From positions 1 to 64,000 of the forward strand of contig CAZQJS010000012.1 of the NCBI GenBank assembly GCA_964593725.1: a stretch of DNA of 64,000 bases, given 5' to 3'. Shown piece after piece: positions 51,604 through 60,966 of the stretch; within the stretch, counting starts at the first letter, position 1, and each line of letters starts with the position of its first letter. Source of the DNA: JAIOSM01 sp964593725 (GTDB taxonomy: Bacteria > Desulfobacterota > Desulfobacteria > Desulfobacterales > Desulfobacteraceae). The position numbers and the translations under genes are program-made. Under the pieces are notes generated by a model. That model saw nothing but the letters and a program-made list of their open reading frames with translations, did no database searches and was not told the origin of the DNA.

Positions 51604-53616
51604 ATGGTATCTTCGGGTAAAAATAAATTATGGAAAAATAAATCCTGCCCTTTGACCTATTTGTCCTGCAAAATCAGCAGACTATTTATTTATATTATGA
51701 TCTGTCTTTTTCTTTCCTTTGGATTTGGTTTCAGCGAACAGGAAACATCACCGGAAGGGTCAGGGGAAAATATGGCAAGGTATGTTCAGATGCTGGCACC
51801 TGTGGAGAATGAGCTGGTTTATGGGAAAAAACCTGATATTGAGTGCAGGATTAATGTGCCATATATTAAAGAGTCTTTATATGTACAATTGGATTATACA
51901 GATATAAGTGCACTTATCAACATCAATTCAGCAGGTTTTAAATTCAGTCCGGTGCAGGTTCTTCAGCCAGGAAATCATCAGCTTACTGTATCTTTCACTA
52001 CCCAGACCGGTGAGCAGGCCATGGAGCAGTTTCAGTTCACAAGCCGCCATTCAAAGATTTTTAAAACAGCTTATTCAAAAAATATAATATCAGCCGGTTA
52101 TACAAAAATAATTAAAAAATACCAGGATGCAGAGGACAGAAGGATATCCCGTTGGAATGCAGAGGTAAATCTTGGAACTGAAAATCTCCTGGCCCAGGGT
52201 CCATGGTCTTTCAGGTTTAATGCCAATGGCCGGTACCATGATGAACAGTTTCCTCCGGTTGAACCACTGGAGGATAAACTTGAACTTGTCAATTTTCTCT
52301 TTGCAGGTGAGTATCAGAAAGAGAAGTATATGGCCGGGGCTGAAGTGGGTGATCTTCTTATTAATGAGTCCAGAAACAGTGTCAATAACCTCTCCAGAAG
52401 AGGTGGGAGACTCTATGCCAGATACGGAGCAGCCGGCGTGTCAGGCTTTGTTGTAAGATCGGATCAGATATATGGCTCAGATGGTAACTTTGGGCTTGGA
52501 TTAGATAATGAGGATCATCTCATCGGTGTGACAGGAGATGTTGATCTGTTGAAAAACCGGGCAAACATAAAAGCCCTTTATATAAGTGGAGGCACCCTGC
52601 CTGACAATGAGTCCTTTGGCCAATGGGATATCTCTGGCGGAACAAAGGGTAATGTTAAAGGAGTTATTGTAACAACAGATTTTTTTCAACATAAACTTGC
52701 CACAAGTTTTGAATTTGACAGATCATATTATGATTTTGATACACTGGATAATCTTGATGCGGAACATGATAAAGCTTATCTGCTCAAGGCAGACGGCATA
52801 CTCGGTAAATTCAGCTATTCAGTTGAGTATGAATATACAGGCCCTTATTACCAGGTGCCTTGCAGCAATGTGAGAAATGATTACAAGGGATATACATTAA
52901 AAGGTAATCTCACCTTTGAAGAACACACGTTTGGGGCCATGTATTCTGTACACAACAACGATGTTGACCATGATTCTCTGTTTGGACGAACCGATTATAC
53001 TGACTATGTGTTTGATTATGCCTTAAACATGTTTGCAGCCCTGCCCATGACATTCCAATGGTTCAGGAATATTGAGAAAAACAGGGTTGCACTGCTTGAC
53101 AGCTATACTGATACATACTCATCAACAATTTCCTTTATAAAGGATGCATACAATGTAGTATTTACTCCATTTTATTCCAAAACCAATGACAGAACCGATG
53201 CTGATCTTGATACGAGCAACCTTTCCCTTACCTTGTCTGCTTCATATTTTAACAATCTGTTTTCAATTCAGCCTTCAATGGGTTTTAATCGATATAAGGA
53301 CCTTGTAACAGGCGTATACAGTGATACAGACTCATACAGCCTGACTCTGACAGCAAATATACTTAAAGGTATTTCAATTAATAACACATGTAATTTTTCA
53401 AACACAGAAGCCAGTGACAAAAGCATTGATCAGACCTATTATTCAGATGATTTTCAGATAACCTATGCATATCCCGGAAGAATCCGGGGTGTTTTTTCTC
53501 CCAAAGCAAGTCTTGGTGCAACCTATGGGAAAACAAAAGATATAATAATGGATACCCGGACCGAGGAGACCATTGTTTATATAACATTATCAGGGGATTT
53601 TATACTATCCTTTTAA
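51604..53616 (+). CDS. Predicted outer-membrane beta-barrel protein, unknown function
   Basis: A 670-residue protein. A signal peptide core (LFIYIMICLFLSFGFGFS, about 28-45) is preceded by an unusually long basic leader, so a later start is possible. Residues 55-150 look like an Ig-type periplasmic domain (YVQMLAPVENELVYGKKPDIECRI). From 170 on the chain alternates polar and aromatic residues in strands and ends in a terminal Phe (YITLSGDFILSF), the mark of BamA-inserted barrels. No homologue is recognised. It is 12 bases from the S8 protease and probably serves it. Confidence 0.8.
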   Translation: MVSSGKNKLWKNKSCPLTYLSCKISRLFIYIMICLFLSFGFGFSEQETSPEGSGENMARYVQMLAPVENELVYGKKPDIECRINVPYIKESLYVQLDYTDISALININSAGFKFSPVQVLQPGNHQLTVSFTTQTGEQAMEQFQFTSRHSKIFKTAYSKNIISAGYTKIIKKYQDAEDRRISRWNAEVNLGTENLLAQGPWSFRFNANGRYHDEQFPPVEPLEDKLELVNFLFAGEYQKEKYMAGAEVGDLLINESRNSVNNLSRRGGRLYARYGAAGVSGFVVRSDQIYGSDGNFGLGLDNEDHLIGVTGDVDLLKNRANIKALYISGGTLPDNESFGQWDISGGTKGNVKGVIVTTDFFQHKLATSFEFDRSYYDFDTLDNLDAEHDKAYLLKADGILGKFSYSVEYEYTGPYYQVPCSNVRNDYKGYTLKGNLTFEEHTFGAMYSVHNNDVDHDSLFGRTDYTDYVFDYALNMFAALPMTFQWFRNIEKNRVALLDSYTDTYSSTISFIKDAYNVVFTPFYSKTNDRTDADLDTSNLSLTLSASYFNNLFSIQPSMGFNRYKDLVTGVYSDTDSYSLTLTANILKGISINNTCNFSNTEASDKSIDQTYYSDDFQITYAYPGRIRGVFSPKASLGATYGKTKDIIMDTRTEETIVYITLSGDFILSF

Positions 53617-53628
53617 AGGAGGTTTATT

Positions 53629-55749
53629 GTGCAGCAGATTAAAAATTTCAACCAAACAGTATATATACTGTTTATTATTACTATTTATATACTTTTCAGT
53701 AGTGTGGCAATGGCCCATATTGTCTCTTCAAACAGCCATCCAGGGAAACCAGGTCATAAAGTCACCTTTACAAGCACTTTGACTTTCAATGGTCAAAACG
53801 GAACAGCCAACGGCTATATTGATTACGGCGATGGTACGCCAGAAGAGACGTTTGTTGTTGGTTTAGTTGTACCATTTGTTAATTTTTTTTCAAAAACATA
53901 TGTTACAACCCATACCTATATTAAGCCTGGCAATTATACTGTCAGAGTGAGAACAATTACAGGCGGTGCAGCCATTGCTTCAGGACCGAACCCGGCCATT
54001 ATGAACCAGCAGATAAAACATGGAATTTATATCAGCCGTATAAAGCTGTACTTTGAGAATAACAGACCTGAGATAACTTTAAACAGGAATCAGAGTCCGC
54101 CCGGACTTTTTGCAAAAATAGATTTTGAAGGTTCAGGATACATAAAAGGATTCTGGGAAATTGATGGAAAAAGACAGAGCTATGTTTCAAGATATATTGC
54201 AAAGGGCAGGTCTATCACCTTGAACTACCCTGCAGCACCGCCCATCCCCACCTTTAAGTATGGAACCCATAAGGTTCGTTTTGTGATAACAGCACCCCAT
54301 ATGAACATAAAATTTCCCTATGCACTCTATTTTATTACTTCAGACGAGAGGGAACAGATTGCAGAAATTCAGCTGCTTCAGCCTGCCGAAGGAGAGGATA
54401 TAGCCTATGAACCCATTTTTTTCCTATGGAAGCCTGTGCCAAAAGCCCTGGTTTATCTGATAACTGTTTTTTCAAAGACCAGGCAGACACAGATATTTGC
54501 AGCATATACAAGGAAAAATGAATATGCACTTAAATCCAATATACTAATGAGCCGTATTAAACCAGAGGAAAAGTATATATGGAATGTTATAGGTTTTAAC
54601 GATCAAAATGAGATCACAGCCGAAAGTATACCGTCGCTCTTTTCTGTTAATCAGAAGAGCGCATTTGTGCCCGGGCATATACTTTTTATTACCAGGCCAA
54701 CAAAACGCGGCCGGCAGGTCATCCAGGCAGTTAAGAAAAAATACGGCCTGAAAATCCTGGACAGCTATCCCATTGAGGTTCTTGGCATGGAGGTTACAGA
54801 ATTTTACACTGACAGGGATATATCAGGTATTATTGATGAGTTGAAATTAAGGCGGGATGTTGTTGATGTACAGCCTGATTTTGTTTTTAAAACCATGTCA
54901 GGGCCGGTTGGTAACTTACTGGATGAGCCCATGAATAACATGCAGAGTATCAGAAAAATAATTAAAATCGATCCTGATCTTAACTTTAAGGGCAGGGGTG
55001 TTAAGATAGCTGTTGTTGATACTGGCGTGGATGTTAAGCATAAAGATCTGAAAGGTGCAGTATCCTTTAAAAAAAACTGTATGCCCAGGGGAAAATACCT
55101 GCCTGAGATACACGGAACAGCAGTTGCCGGACTGATAGGAGCAAGGAAGAATAATTTTGGAATTGAAGGGTATGCTCCTGAATCTGAAATTTTTGCCCTG
55201 AGGGCATGCAGGCAGATTTCAAAGACCCAGCCCAGAGGTGAGTGTTACTCTTCCTCCATTGCCAGGGCACTGGATATTGCCATAAAAAAAGATGTGCAGA
55301 TCATTAATATGAGTCTTGGCACAAGTGTTAAGGACAAATTAATATCAAGGATTATTAAAACTGGTGCAGAACATGGAATTATATTTGTGGCACCTGCGGG
55401 GAATAATCGTGAATTATATGACCTGAGCTTCCCTGCATCCCATCCTGATGTTATCTCTGTTGCGGGGATAGCAGAAGACGGCACTTATTTTCCCAATGCG
55501 AAAGTTGCTGAAAAAGCTGACTTCTATCTTCCATGCGATAATCTTTTTTCAACCATTCCCCATAACAAACACAACTTTTTAAGCGGAACATCTTTATCAG
55601 GAGCTGTTGTATCTGGTCTTTTAGCCCTGTCCCACGGGAAAAACCGGGATTATATTCTGGCAAGGCTGAAATCCTTTGACGGCGATATGAATAAATGGGT
55701 TAATAAATATTTGATGACCAGGAGTATGGCAGTTAAGAAAAACAATTGA
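53629..55749 (+). CDS. Exported PKD-domain and subtilisin-like (S8) serine protease
   Basis: A 706-residue secreted protein, started by GTG behind AAAGGAGGTTTATT. A signal peptide (10-29) is followed by a PKD-type domain (GYIDYGDGTPEETF, THTYIKPGNYTVRV) and an Ig/Fn-like region. A propeptide-like part (VIQAVKKKYGLKILDSYPIEVLG to VVDVQPDFVF) then leads to the protease domain. The triad is complete: Asp464 in VVDTGVD, His495 in HGTAVAG, Ser655 in SGTSLSG, with the oxyanion Asn in PAGNN. Likely a surface or secreted protease linked to the barrel protein and the ECF sigma pair. Confidence 0.92.
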   Translation: MQQIKNFNQTVYILFIITIYILFSSVAMAHIVSSNSHPGKPGHKVTFTSTLTFNGQNGTANGYIDYGDGTPEETFVVGLVVPFVNFFSKTYVTTHTYIKPGNYTVRVRTITGGAAIASGPNPAIMNQQIKHGIYISRIKLYFENNRPEITLNRNQSPPGLFAKIDFEGSGYIKGFWEIDGKRQSYVSRYIAKGRSITLNYPAAPPIPTFKYGTHKVRFVITAPHMNIKFPYALYFITSDEREQIAEIQLLQPAEGEDIAYEPIFFLWKPVPKALVYLITVFSKTRQTQIFAAYTRKNEYALKSNILMSRIKPEEKYIWNVIGFNDQNEITAESIPSLFSVNQKSAFVPGHILFITRPTKRGRQVIQAVKKKYGLKILDSYPIEVLGMEVTEFYTDRDISGIIDELKLRRDVVDVQPDFVFKTMSGPVGNLLDEPMNNMQSIRKIIKIDPDLNFKGRGVKIAVVDTGVDVKHKDLKGAVSFKKNCMPRGKYLPEIHGTAVAGLIGARKNNFGIEGYAPESEIFALRACRQISKTQPRGECYSSSIARALDIAIKKDVQIINMSLGTSVKDKLISRIIKTGAEHGIIFVAPAGNNRELYDLSFPASHPDVISVAGIAEDGTYFPNAKVAEKADFYLPCDNLFSTIPHNKHNFLSGTSLSGAVVSGLLALSHGKNRDYILARLKSFDGDMNKWVNKYLMTRSMAVKKNN

Positions 55750-55780
55750 TAATTTTAATAAAATAATATCAGGAAAATGT

Positions 55781-55809
55781 TGAACCTTTTATGGGGTTCA
55801 TACTACTTA
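55781..55809 (+). promoter_or_regulatory. Candidate ECF-sigma promoter P2 (autoregulation) or hairpin
   Basis: TGAACCTTTT (55781-55790), then TACTTA (55804-55809) 16 bases after GAACCT, matching P1. If used, transcription would begin near 55815, inside the first codons of the annotated sigma gene. The same bases also form an inverted repeat TGAACC...GGTTCA (55781-55800), so a hairpin is an alternative explanation. Confidence 0.45.
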
Positions 55810-55810
55810 C

Positions 55811-56398
55811 ATGAACAGAGAACCGGGTATGGGTAAAAAAGCAGGTTATGATAAAGATAACAATCACGGCCTGCTTCTCGAAAAAGTAATAAAAAAGGAT
55901 ACAAAAGCTTTTGAAGAGCTTTATGAATTAACTTCAAGGAGTATATTTTTGTATTTATACAGATTACTTCAAAACAGGCAAAGTGCCGAGGATATCCATG
56001 TAGAGGTTTATGCTGCGGTCTGGAAAAATGCATCACGATTTAAGGGTAAGTCAAAGGTCAGAACATGGATGTTTGGGATTGCAAGGAACCTTGCATTCAA
56101 TGAATTAAGAAAAAAATACAATGGGACCCAGAGCATTGACAGGCCTGTGAAGGATGATAATTCATATAAGGCCTATGAAGGGTTTGAAAGACAACAGTAT
56201 ATTCAGGAGGCATTGATGGAGATATCAGCAAAACACAGGGAAATACTTGATTTTGTTTTTTTCCATGAACTTAGTTATTCTGAAATAGCAAAGCTTTTAA
56301 ATATTCCGGAAAACACGGTTAAAACCAGGGTCTATTATGCAAAAGCAGCTCTTAAAGAGGCGCTTGTGAAAATAGCCGGCAGACCAGATAGTGAATAA
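55811..56398 (+). CDS. RNA polymerase ECF sigma factor
   Basis: Alternative sigma factor of 195 residues. Region 2 is DTKAFEELYELTSRSIFLYLYRLLQNRQSAEDIHVEVYAAVWKNASRFKGKSKVRTWMFGIARNLAFNELRKK; region 4 is KHREILDFVFFHELSYSEIAKLLNIPENTVKTRVYYAKAALKEAL. Starts at 55811 or at the internal ATG 55829 (GMGKKAG); promoter P2 would favour the second. It is followed 20 bases later by the membrane anti-sigma-like gene and probably controls the barrel/protease genes. Confidence 0.94.
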   Translation: MNREPGMGKKAGYDKDNNHGLLLEKVIKKDTKAFEELYELTSRSIFLYLYRLLQNRQSAEDIHVEVYAAVWKNASRFKGKSKVRTWMFGIARNLAFNELRKKYNGTQSIDRPVKDDNSYKAYEGFERQQYIQEALMEISAKHREILDFVFFHELSYSEIAKLLNIPENTVKTRVYYAKAALKEALVKIAGRPDSE

Positions 56399-56418
56399 CC
56401 CGGAACCAGGGGAATATC

Positions 56419-57003
56419 ATGGATAATTACACGCATGGAACACAAACAGATCATGGCAGGAAAGATATGGACAATGGTTTTGAAAAAGATTTAAAAAACA
56501 GTTACAGAGAGCTTGTTGACACATCAATTCTGCCGCCTTCCAATGCATTTTCAAGAATCATGGAAACCATAAAACAGGAGGAAAAAGCACAACATCACAG
56601 GACAGGAGAATCTATATTTTCAAAATTGTTTGAATTTATTCGTGACATTATAAATATTCAGAAAATGGGCTGGGCTGTTGCAGGTGTTCAGTTTGCAGTC
56701 ATTATTTTTCTTGTTTTACCGCCGTCAGTTTTAAATGTTGATACTTTTCATACATTAAGTACAAATAAAATAAGTATAAATAAAATTTCCGGGAAAGCCA
56801 TGGAAGTCAATATTGTCTTTAAAGAGAATGCTCTGCAGAAAGAGATATGGCAATTGCTTAACAAATCAGATGCAGTGATAATAAATGGCCCGACAGAAAC
56901 CGGACTTTATGTTCTGCATATTAAACAGGGCGATGACCTTGATGCCCGGCTCCAGGCCATTAAAGATTCAAAAATAGTGAAGTTCCTGGATAAAAGGTAT
57001 TAA
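56419..57003 (+). CDS. Membrane anti-sigma-like protein without zinc motif
   Basis: A 194-residue bitopic protein. The cytoplasmic part (1-80) has helices such as DLKNSYRELVDTSILPPSNAFSRIMETIK but no HxxxCxxC zinc motif. One span follows (about 84-104, GWAVAGVQFAVIIFLVLPPS). The periplasmic domain ends ALQKEIWQLLNKSDAVIINGPTETGLYVLHI, a small alpha/beta fold common in proteins of this position. Its place behind the sigma gene marks it as the likely anti-sigma factor; direct homology is not obvious. Confidence 0.78.
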   Translation: MDNYTHGTQTDHGRKDMDNGFEKDLKNSYRELVDTSILPPSNAFSRIMETIKQEEKAQHHRTGESIFSKLFEFIRDIINIQKMGWAVAGVQFAVIIFLVLPPSVLNVDTFHTLSTNKISINKISGKAMEVNIVFKENALQKEIWQLLNKSDAVIINGPTETGLYVLHIKQGDDLDARLQAIKDSKIVKFLDKRY

Positions 57004-57061
57004 CCGGAGAATTTCAAATATACATTTTTTTCACTTAAAACAGTCCCTTGTTATATTCTTC

Positions 57062-57090
57062 TTGACTTCCAGTCTCTGTTTATCTATTCT
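57062..57090 (+). promoter_or_regulatory. Predicted sigma-70 promoter of the REC-GGDEF gene
   Basis: TTGACT (57062-57067), 17 bases, TATTCT (57085-57090). The leader to the gene start at 57243 is about 145 bases. No riboswitch of the c-di-GMP type is evident in it. Confidence 0.45.
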
Positions 57091-57242
57091 TGTATTATAA
57101 CAATTTTAAATCGGCGATTTTTATCCATGGTATTGTGGTTTATGTATCACCGGAGAAATTAAGACAAAATCATTTCCGGATAAATCTTTTTTATGGCCGG
57201 AGCAAATAATATTTCAGTTAAGTTTTTTCTGAAAGGCTGGTT

Positions 57243-58895
57243 ATGACTGAGCACGATAAGACAAAGATTTTAGCAGTATTTGGCAATGGTGAAAATAGTC
57301 CTGCAATGGCAGCAATGCTTGAAAATCTGGATATTGATCTCATTAACAGATATTCCTGTGATGAAGCTCTATCCTTTCTTCTTGGGAATGAAACTGCCCT
57401 TATTTTAATGGAAGTCAGGATGAATGGAACAGACGGGTTCAAGGCTGCAGAAAAGATCAGAAGTCACAGACAGCTTAAGACAACCCCCATAATTTTTATT
57501 ACAGATGAACAAAAGGATAAAAATCAGACTTTCAAGGGATATGAATCAGGCTGGGTTGATTATATCTGCCGCCCCTTTGATCCCCGCGATCTGATACGAA
57601 AGGTGAAAATATTTTTAGATTGTTTCCACAAAAAAAAAGAGGTGGACAATATCAATATGAAGCTCCAGGCCGGCATTGAGCATATGGATACTGTGAACAG
57701 GAAATTATTGGAGCAGCAGAACAAACTTGTTGAAGAGGAAAGGCTGAAGGTGCTTTTACAGATGGCTGGTGCTACAGCCCATGAGTTGAGCCAGCCCCTC
57801 CAGGTGCTTGTGGGTAACATCGACCTCATGGAAATGGAACTCAAGGACGGGAAAGATATCTCAAAGTATGTTGAAAAGATAAAAGGCTCTGGCATGCGCA
57901 TTGCTGAAGTTGCAAAAAAGATTCAGAGCCTGAAACATGACCAGATAAGGGCTCATGATGCAAGCAGTAATATTATAGATATACACCAGTCAACCAATAT
58001 TTTATATGTCGAAGATAGTAAACAGGATTTTAAGCGCCTTGAAAAGCTTCTTTCTTTAAATCATAAGGTCTCCCTTGTGCATGCAGACACGATCAGGCAG
58101 GCATTATCGGTCCTTGAAGACAAGGAGTTGAATATTGATATAATTTTCCTTGATTATATACTTAAGTTCGGTACTGCCTTTGATTTCATGGAAAAATGTA
58201 TGGAAAGGGGTATAAATATACCCATTATCATTATCACAGGCCATGGTAATGAGAAGGTTGCCTCGCAATTGATCAAGGCCGGAGCCTACGACTACTTTCC
58301 CAAGGCTGAACTGGATGCCAATTCAGTGATACGGTCCATAAACAGCAGCATAGAAAAAACACGGCTTAAAAAAGAGCTTGATCTTGTACATAGGAAAATT
58401 GCTGAAAATTCTATAAAAGACGGACTTACAGGCCTTTATAACCGCCGTTATTTCATGGAGAGCCTGGACATAGAGTTTGAAAGGGCAAAGCGTTATAACA
58501 GAGATTTTTCCCTTTTGATGATCGATGTTGATTTTTTTAAATCAATTAATGATCGATATGGTCACCAGGCAGGAGATATTGTATTGTCCGGTCTTGCCGA
58601 TATATTTTTTTCCTGTATCAGGAAGAGCGACATAGTATGCAGGTATGGTGGAGAAGAGTTTGCCATAATCCTGCCTGATACAGATAAAAATAGCGCAAAA
58701 ACAACTGCTGACAAAATAAGAAAGGCAGTTGAAAATGCAAGGTTCAAAGAAGGTAAGAACACGATGCAGACAACCATAAGTATAGGCATTGCAGGTAATG
58801 CAGGCCTTAAGACTCCAAGGGCAGTAACAGGCGAATCAGATAAAGCATTGTACAGGGCAAAAAATAACGGCCGCAACAGAGTCGAGATAAATTGA
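57243..58895 (+). CDS. REC-HisKA-REC-GGDEF signalling protein
   Basis: A 550-residue cytoplasmic protein with four modules: a degenerate receiver (8-125), where the phospho-Asp is Glu57 (LILMEVRMNGTDG) and the acidic pair is missing; a coiled coil and HisKA-like helix pair with His180 (AHELSQPL), but no ATPase domain; an intact receiver (252-370) with Asp304 and Lys354; and a diguanylate cyclase (395-550) with GGEEF (469-473) and an RxxD I-site (RKSD, 460-463). It should make c-di-GMP when the second receiver is phosphorylated; the source of phosphate is not encoded here. Confidence 0.92.
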   Translation: MTEHDKTKILAVFGNGENSPAMAAMLENLDIDLINRYSCDEALSFLLGNETALILMEVRMNGTDGFKAAEKIRSHRQLKTTPIIFITDEQKDKNQTFKGYESGWVDYICRPFDPRDLIRKVKIFLDCFHKKKEVDNINMKLQAGIEHMDTVNRKLLEQQNKLVEEERLKVLLQMAGATAHELSQPLQVLVGNIDLMEMELKDGKDISKYVEKIKGSGMRIAEVAKKIQSLKHDQIRAHDASSNIIDIHQSTNILYVEDSKQDFKRLEKLLSLNHKVSLVHADTIRQALSVLEDKELNIDIIFLDYILKFGTAFDFMEKCMERGINIPIIIITGHGNEKVASQLIKAGAYDYFPKAELDANSVIRSINSSIEKTRLKKELDLVHRKIAENSIKDGLTGLYNRRYFMESLDIEFERAKRYNRDFSLLMIDVDFFKSINDRYGHQAGDIVLSGLADIFFSCIRKSDIVCRYGGEEFAIILPDTDKNSAKTTADKIRKAVENARFKEGKNTMQTTISIGIAGNAGLKTPRAVTGESDKALYRAKNNGRNRVEIN

Positions 58896-58989
58896 ATTAA
58901 TCCCACCTTTAATTGACAAATCCAGAATATTGATATAGTTCAATCTTTGGGCTTGATTGATACTTTTAGCAGAAGAGAGTTTTCCTGTG

Positions 58990-60150
58990 ATGGATTTTGA
59001 ACTTGGTAAAAAACAGTTGATGGTGCGGAAAAATATCAGAAATTTTTCCAGAAAAGTCCTTGGCAAATGGGATCATATCCTTGACAGGGAATCAAGACCT
59101 CTGCCAGATGATATTATACAACTGATGGGAGAGCTCAACCTCTGGGGAATCCAGGCTCCTGTAAAATTCGGCGGTGCTGGCCTGGATACCATAAGTTATT
59201 GTATAATTATTGAAGAGATATCCCGGGTTTGTGCATCCACTGGCCTTGGTGTTACAGTTCATAACTCAGTCTGCCTTGCACCTGTTTTGAAATTTGGCAC
59301 AGAGTATCAGATCAGACGGTATGCACCCATCCTTGCAACGGGCAGGAAAACAGGTGGTTTTACCATAACTGAACCCCAGGCGGGATCAGATGCAGCAGGC
59401 ATCAGAACCAGGGCAGTAAAAGATGGAAAAAATTATATAATAAACGGCCAGAAAGCCTTTGTAACAAACGGCGGCACAGGGAAAATTTTTCTTGTGGGCG
59501 CTTTGTATGATGCACCTGGCAGACAGAGGCAGATGGCTGTTTTTATCATGGATAAATCCATGCCTGGATTTGAAACAGGAAAAGTCGAAGACCTCATGGG
59601 TATGAGGGGCAATATGGTCTCAGAGTTATCATTCAATGATGTTAAAGTGCCGGAAGAAAATCTGCTTGGAGGAACTTTGAACGGTTTTCCCCTGGCAATG
59701 CAGACCCTTGATATGGGGCGTATAGGCATTGCAGCCCAGGCACTTGGAATAGGCATGGCAGCCTATGAAGCAGCTGCAAAATATGCATCGGAGCGGAAAC
59801 AGTTTAACAGGCCAATCGGTAAATTTCAGGCGGTCTCCTTTAAGCTTGCTGATATGAAAATAGAGCTTGAGGCTGCAAGGATGCTGATTTATAAGGCATG
59901 CTCCCTGAAGGATGCAGGCAGACCCTATTCAACTGCATCTGCCATGTGCAAAGCCTATGCACCTGCCGTTGCAATGCGTGTATGTAAGGAGGCTTTACAG
60001 ATATTCGGAGGCTATGGATATGTAAAAGAACTGCCGGTTGAACGCTATTTCAGAGATGCGAAAATCACTGAAATATATGAAGGCACCAGCGAAATAATGA
60101 AAATAATAATCGGGAACAGTATTTTAAAAGAGTTTACAGAGAAATATTAG
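58990..60150 (+). CDS. Acyl-CoA dehydrogenase
   Basis: FAD enzyme of beta-oxidation, about 386 residues. Motifs are GFTITEPQAGSDAAGI (FAD/substrate), KAFVTNGGTGKIFLVGAL, YASERKQFNRPIGKFQAVSFKLADM and QIFGGYGYVKELPVERYFRDAKITEIYEGTSEI with the catalytic Glu in YEGTSEI. The start is the ATG at 58990; a GTG sits three bases before and a TTG at 58957. It is followed by its electron acceptor genes etfBA at 12 bases. Chain-length preference is not readable. Confidence 0.93.
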   Translation: MDFELGKKQLMVRKNIRNFSRKVLGKWDHILDRESRPLPDDIIQLMGELNLWGIQAPVKFGGAGLDTISYCIIIEEISRVCASTGLGVTVHNSVCLAPVLKFGTEYQIRRYAPILATGRKTGGFTITEPQAGSDAAGIRTRAVKDGKNYIINGQKAFVTNGGTGKIFLVGALYDAPGRQRQMAVFIMDKSMPGFETGKVEDLMGMRGNMVSELSFNDVKVPEENLLGGTLNGFPLAMQTLDMGRIGIAAQALGIGMAAYEAAAKYASERKQFNRPIGKFQAVSFKLADMKIELEAARMLIYKACSLKDAGRPYSTASAMCKAYAPAVAMRVCKEALQIFGGYGYVKELPVERYFRDAKITEIYEGTSEIMKIIIGNSILKEFTEKY

Positions 60151-60161
60151 GAATTGAATTT

Positions 60162-60953
60162 ATGCTCAAGATAATTGTCTGCATAAAACAGGTGCCGGGC
60201 ACAGGAAAAGTCAGAATCGATAATGAGACAGGGGTTTTAAAGAGAGAAGAGAGCGATAATATTATCAATCCGGATGATCTCCATGCCCTTGAGCTTGCAC
60301 TCTATATAAAAGAGTATTATGAAAGCCACATTACTGCAATTACAATGGGGCCTTCCAGTGCTGAAGATGTTCTATATGATGCCTATGCCCTTGGTGTTGA
60401 TAAATGTATACTCCTGAGTGACAGCTTGTTTACAGGTGCAGATACTTATGCCACAAGCCTCACTCTGACAAGGGCGATTGAGAAACTTGGCAGGTTTGAC
60501 ATTATTCTGACCGGCATGACAGCCATTGACGGCAATACTTCCCACGTGGGATACCAGATGGCAGAATTTTTAGAAGTTCCCCTTATTACACAGATTAACG
60601 ATATTGAAATTATTGGAGACTATGCAGTTATTAAAAGGCTTTACGGGCATGAATATCAGAAAATTTCAGTTGGATTTCCCATGATTCTGTCTGCTGATAA
60701 AGAGACAAACATAGTAAGATTTCCAAAATTCTCCAATATTAATTCCTGCTTTGAAAAAAAGATCATTACCATGGGTGCAGAAGACCTTGGCGGCAGTGAA
60801 GATGACTACGGGCTGAAGGGTTCGCCAAGCATTGTAATTAAGACAGAATCGTTTAAACATAAAAGAAAACAGGAACAGATCACAGGTGAGCTTGAGGAAA
60901 AGGTTGACAAGTTCATTGCTATTCTTAAAAAGCATAATATTCTTAAATATTAA
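60162..60953 (+). CDS. etfB: Electron transfer flavoprotein, beta subunit
   Basis: Subunit of the ETF heterodimer, 263 residues. The N-terminus MLKIIVCIKQVPGTGKVRID, INPDDLHALELAL and ADTYATSLTLTRAIEKLGRFDIILTGMTAIDGNTSHVGYQMAEFL are typical of EtfB. It binds AMP or, in bifurcating types, FAD; the sequence does not show which. It passes acyl-CoA dehydrogenase electrons to EtfA and on to the quinone pool. Confidence 0.95.
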   Translation: MLKIIVCIKQVPGTGKVRIDNETGVLKREESDNIINPDDLHALELALYIKEYYESHITAITMGPSSAEDVLYDAYALGVDKCILLSDSLFTGADTYATSLTLTRAIEKLGRFDIILTGMTAIDGNTSHVGYQMAEFLEVPLITQINDIEIIGDYAVIKRLYGHEYQKISVGFPMILSADKETNIVRFPKFSNINSCFEKKIITMGAEDLGGSEDDYGLKGSPSIVIKTESFKHKRKQEQITGELEEKVDKFIAILKKHNILKY

Positions 60954-60966
60954 ACCGGGAAATAAA

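Noticed and set aside
57004..57242. c-di-GMP riboswitch before the GGDEF gene
   Set aside because: No GEMM-type core is visible; the leader is AT-rich with only weak inverted repeats.
57193..57246. 17-codon frame overlapping the start of the REC-GGDEF gene by ATGA
   Set aside because: The coupling is neat, but there is no Shine-Dalgarno and the peptide is featureless; chance is likelier.
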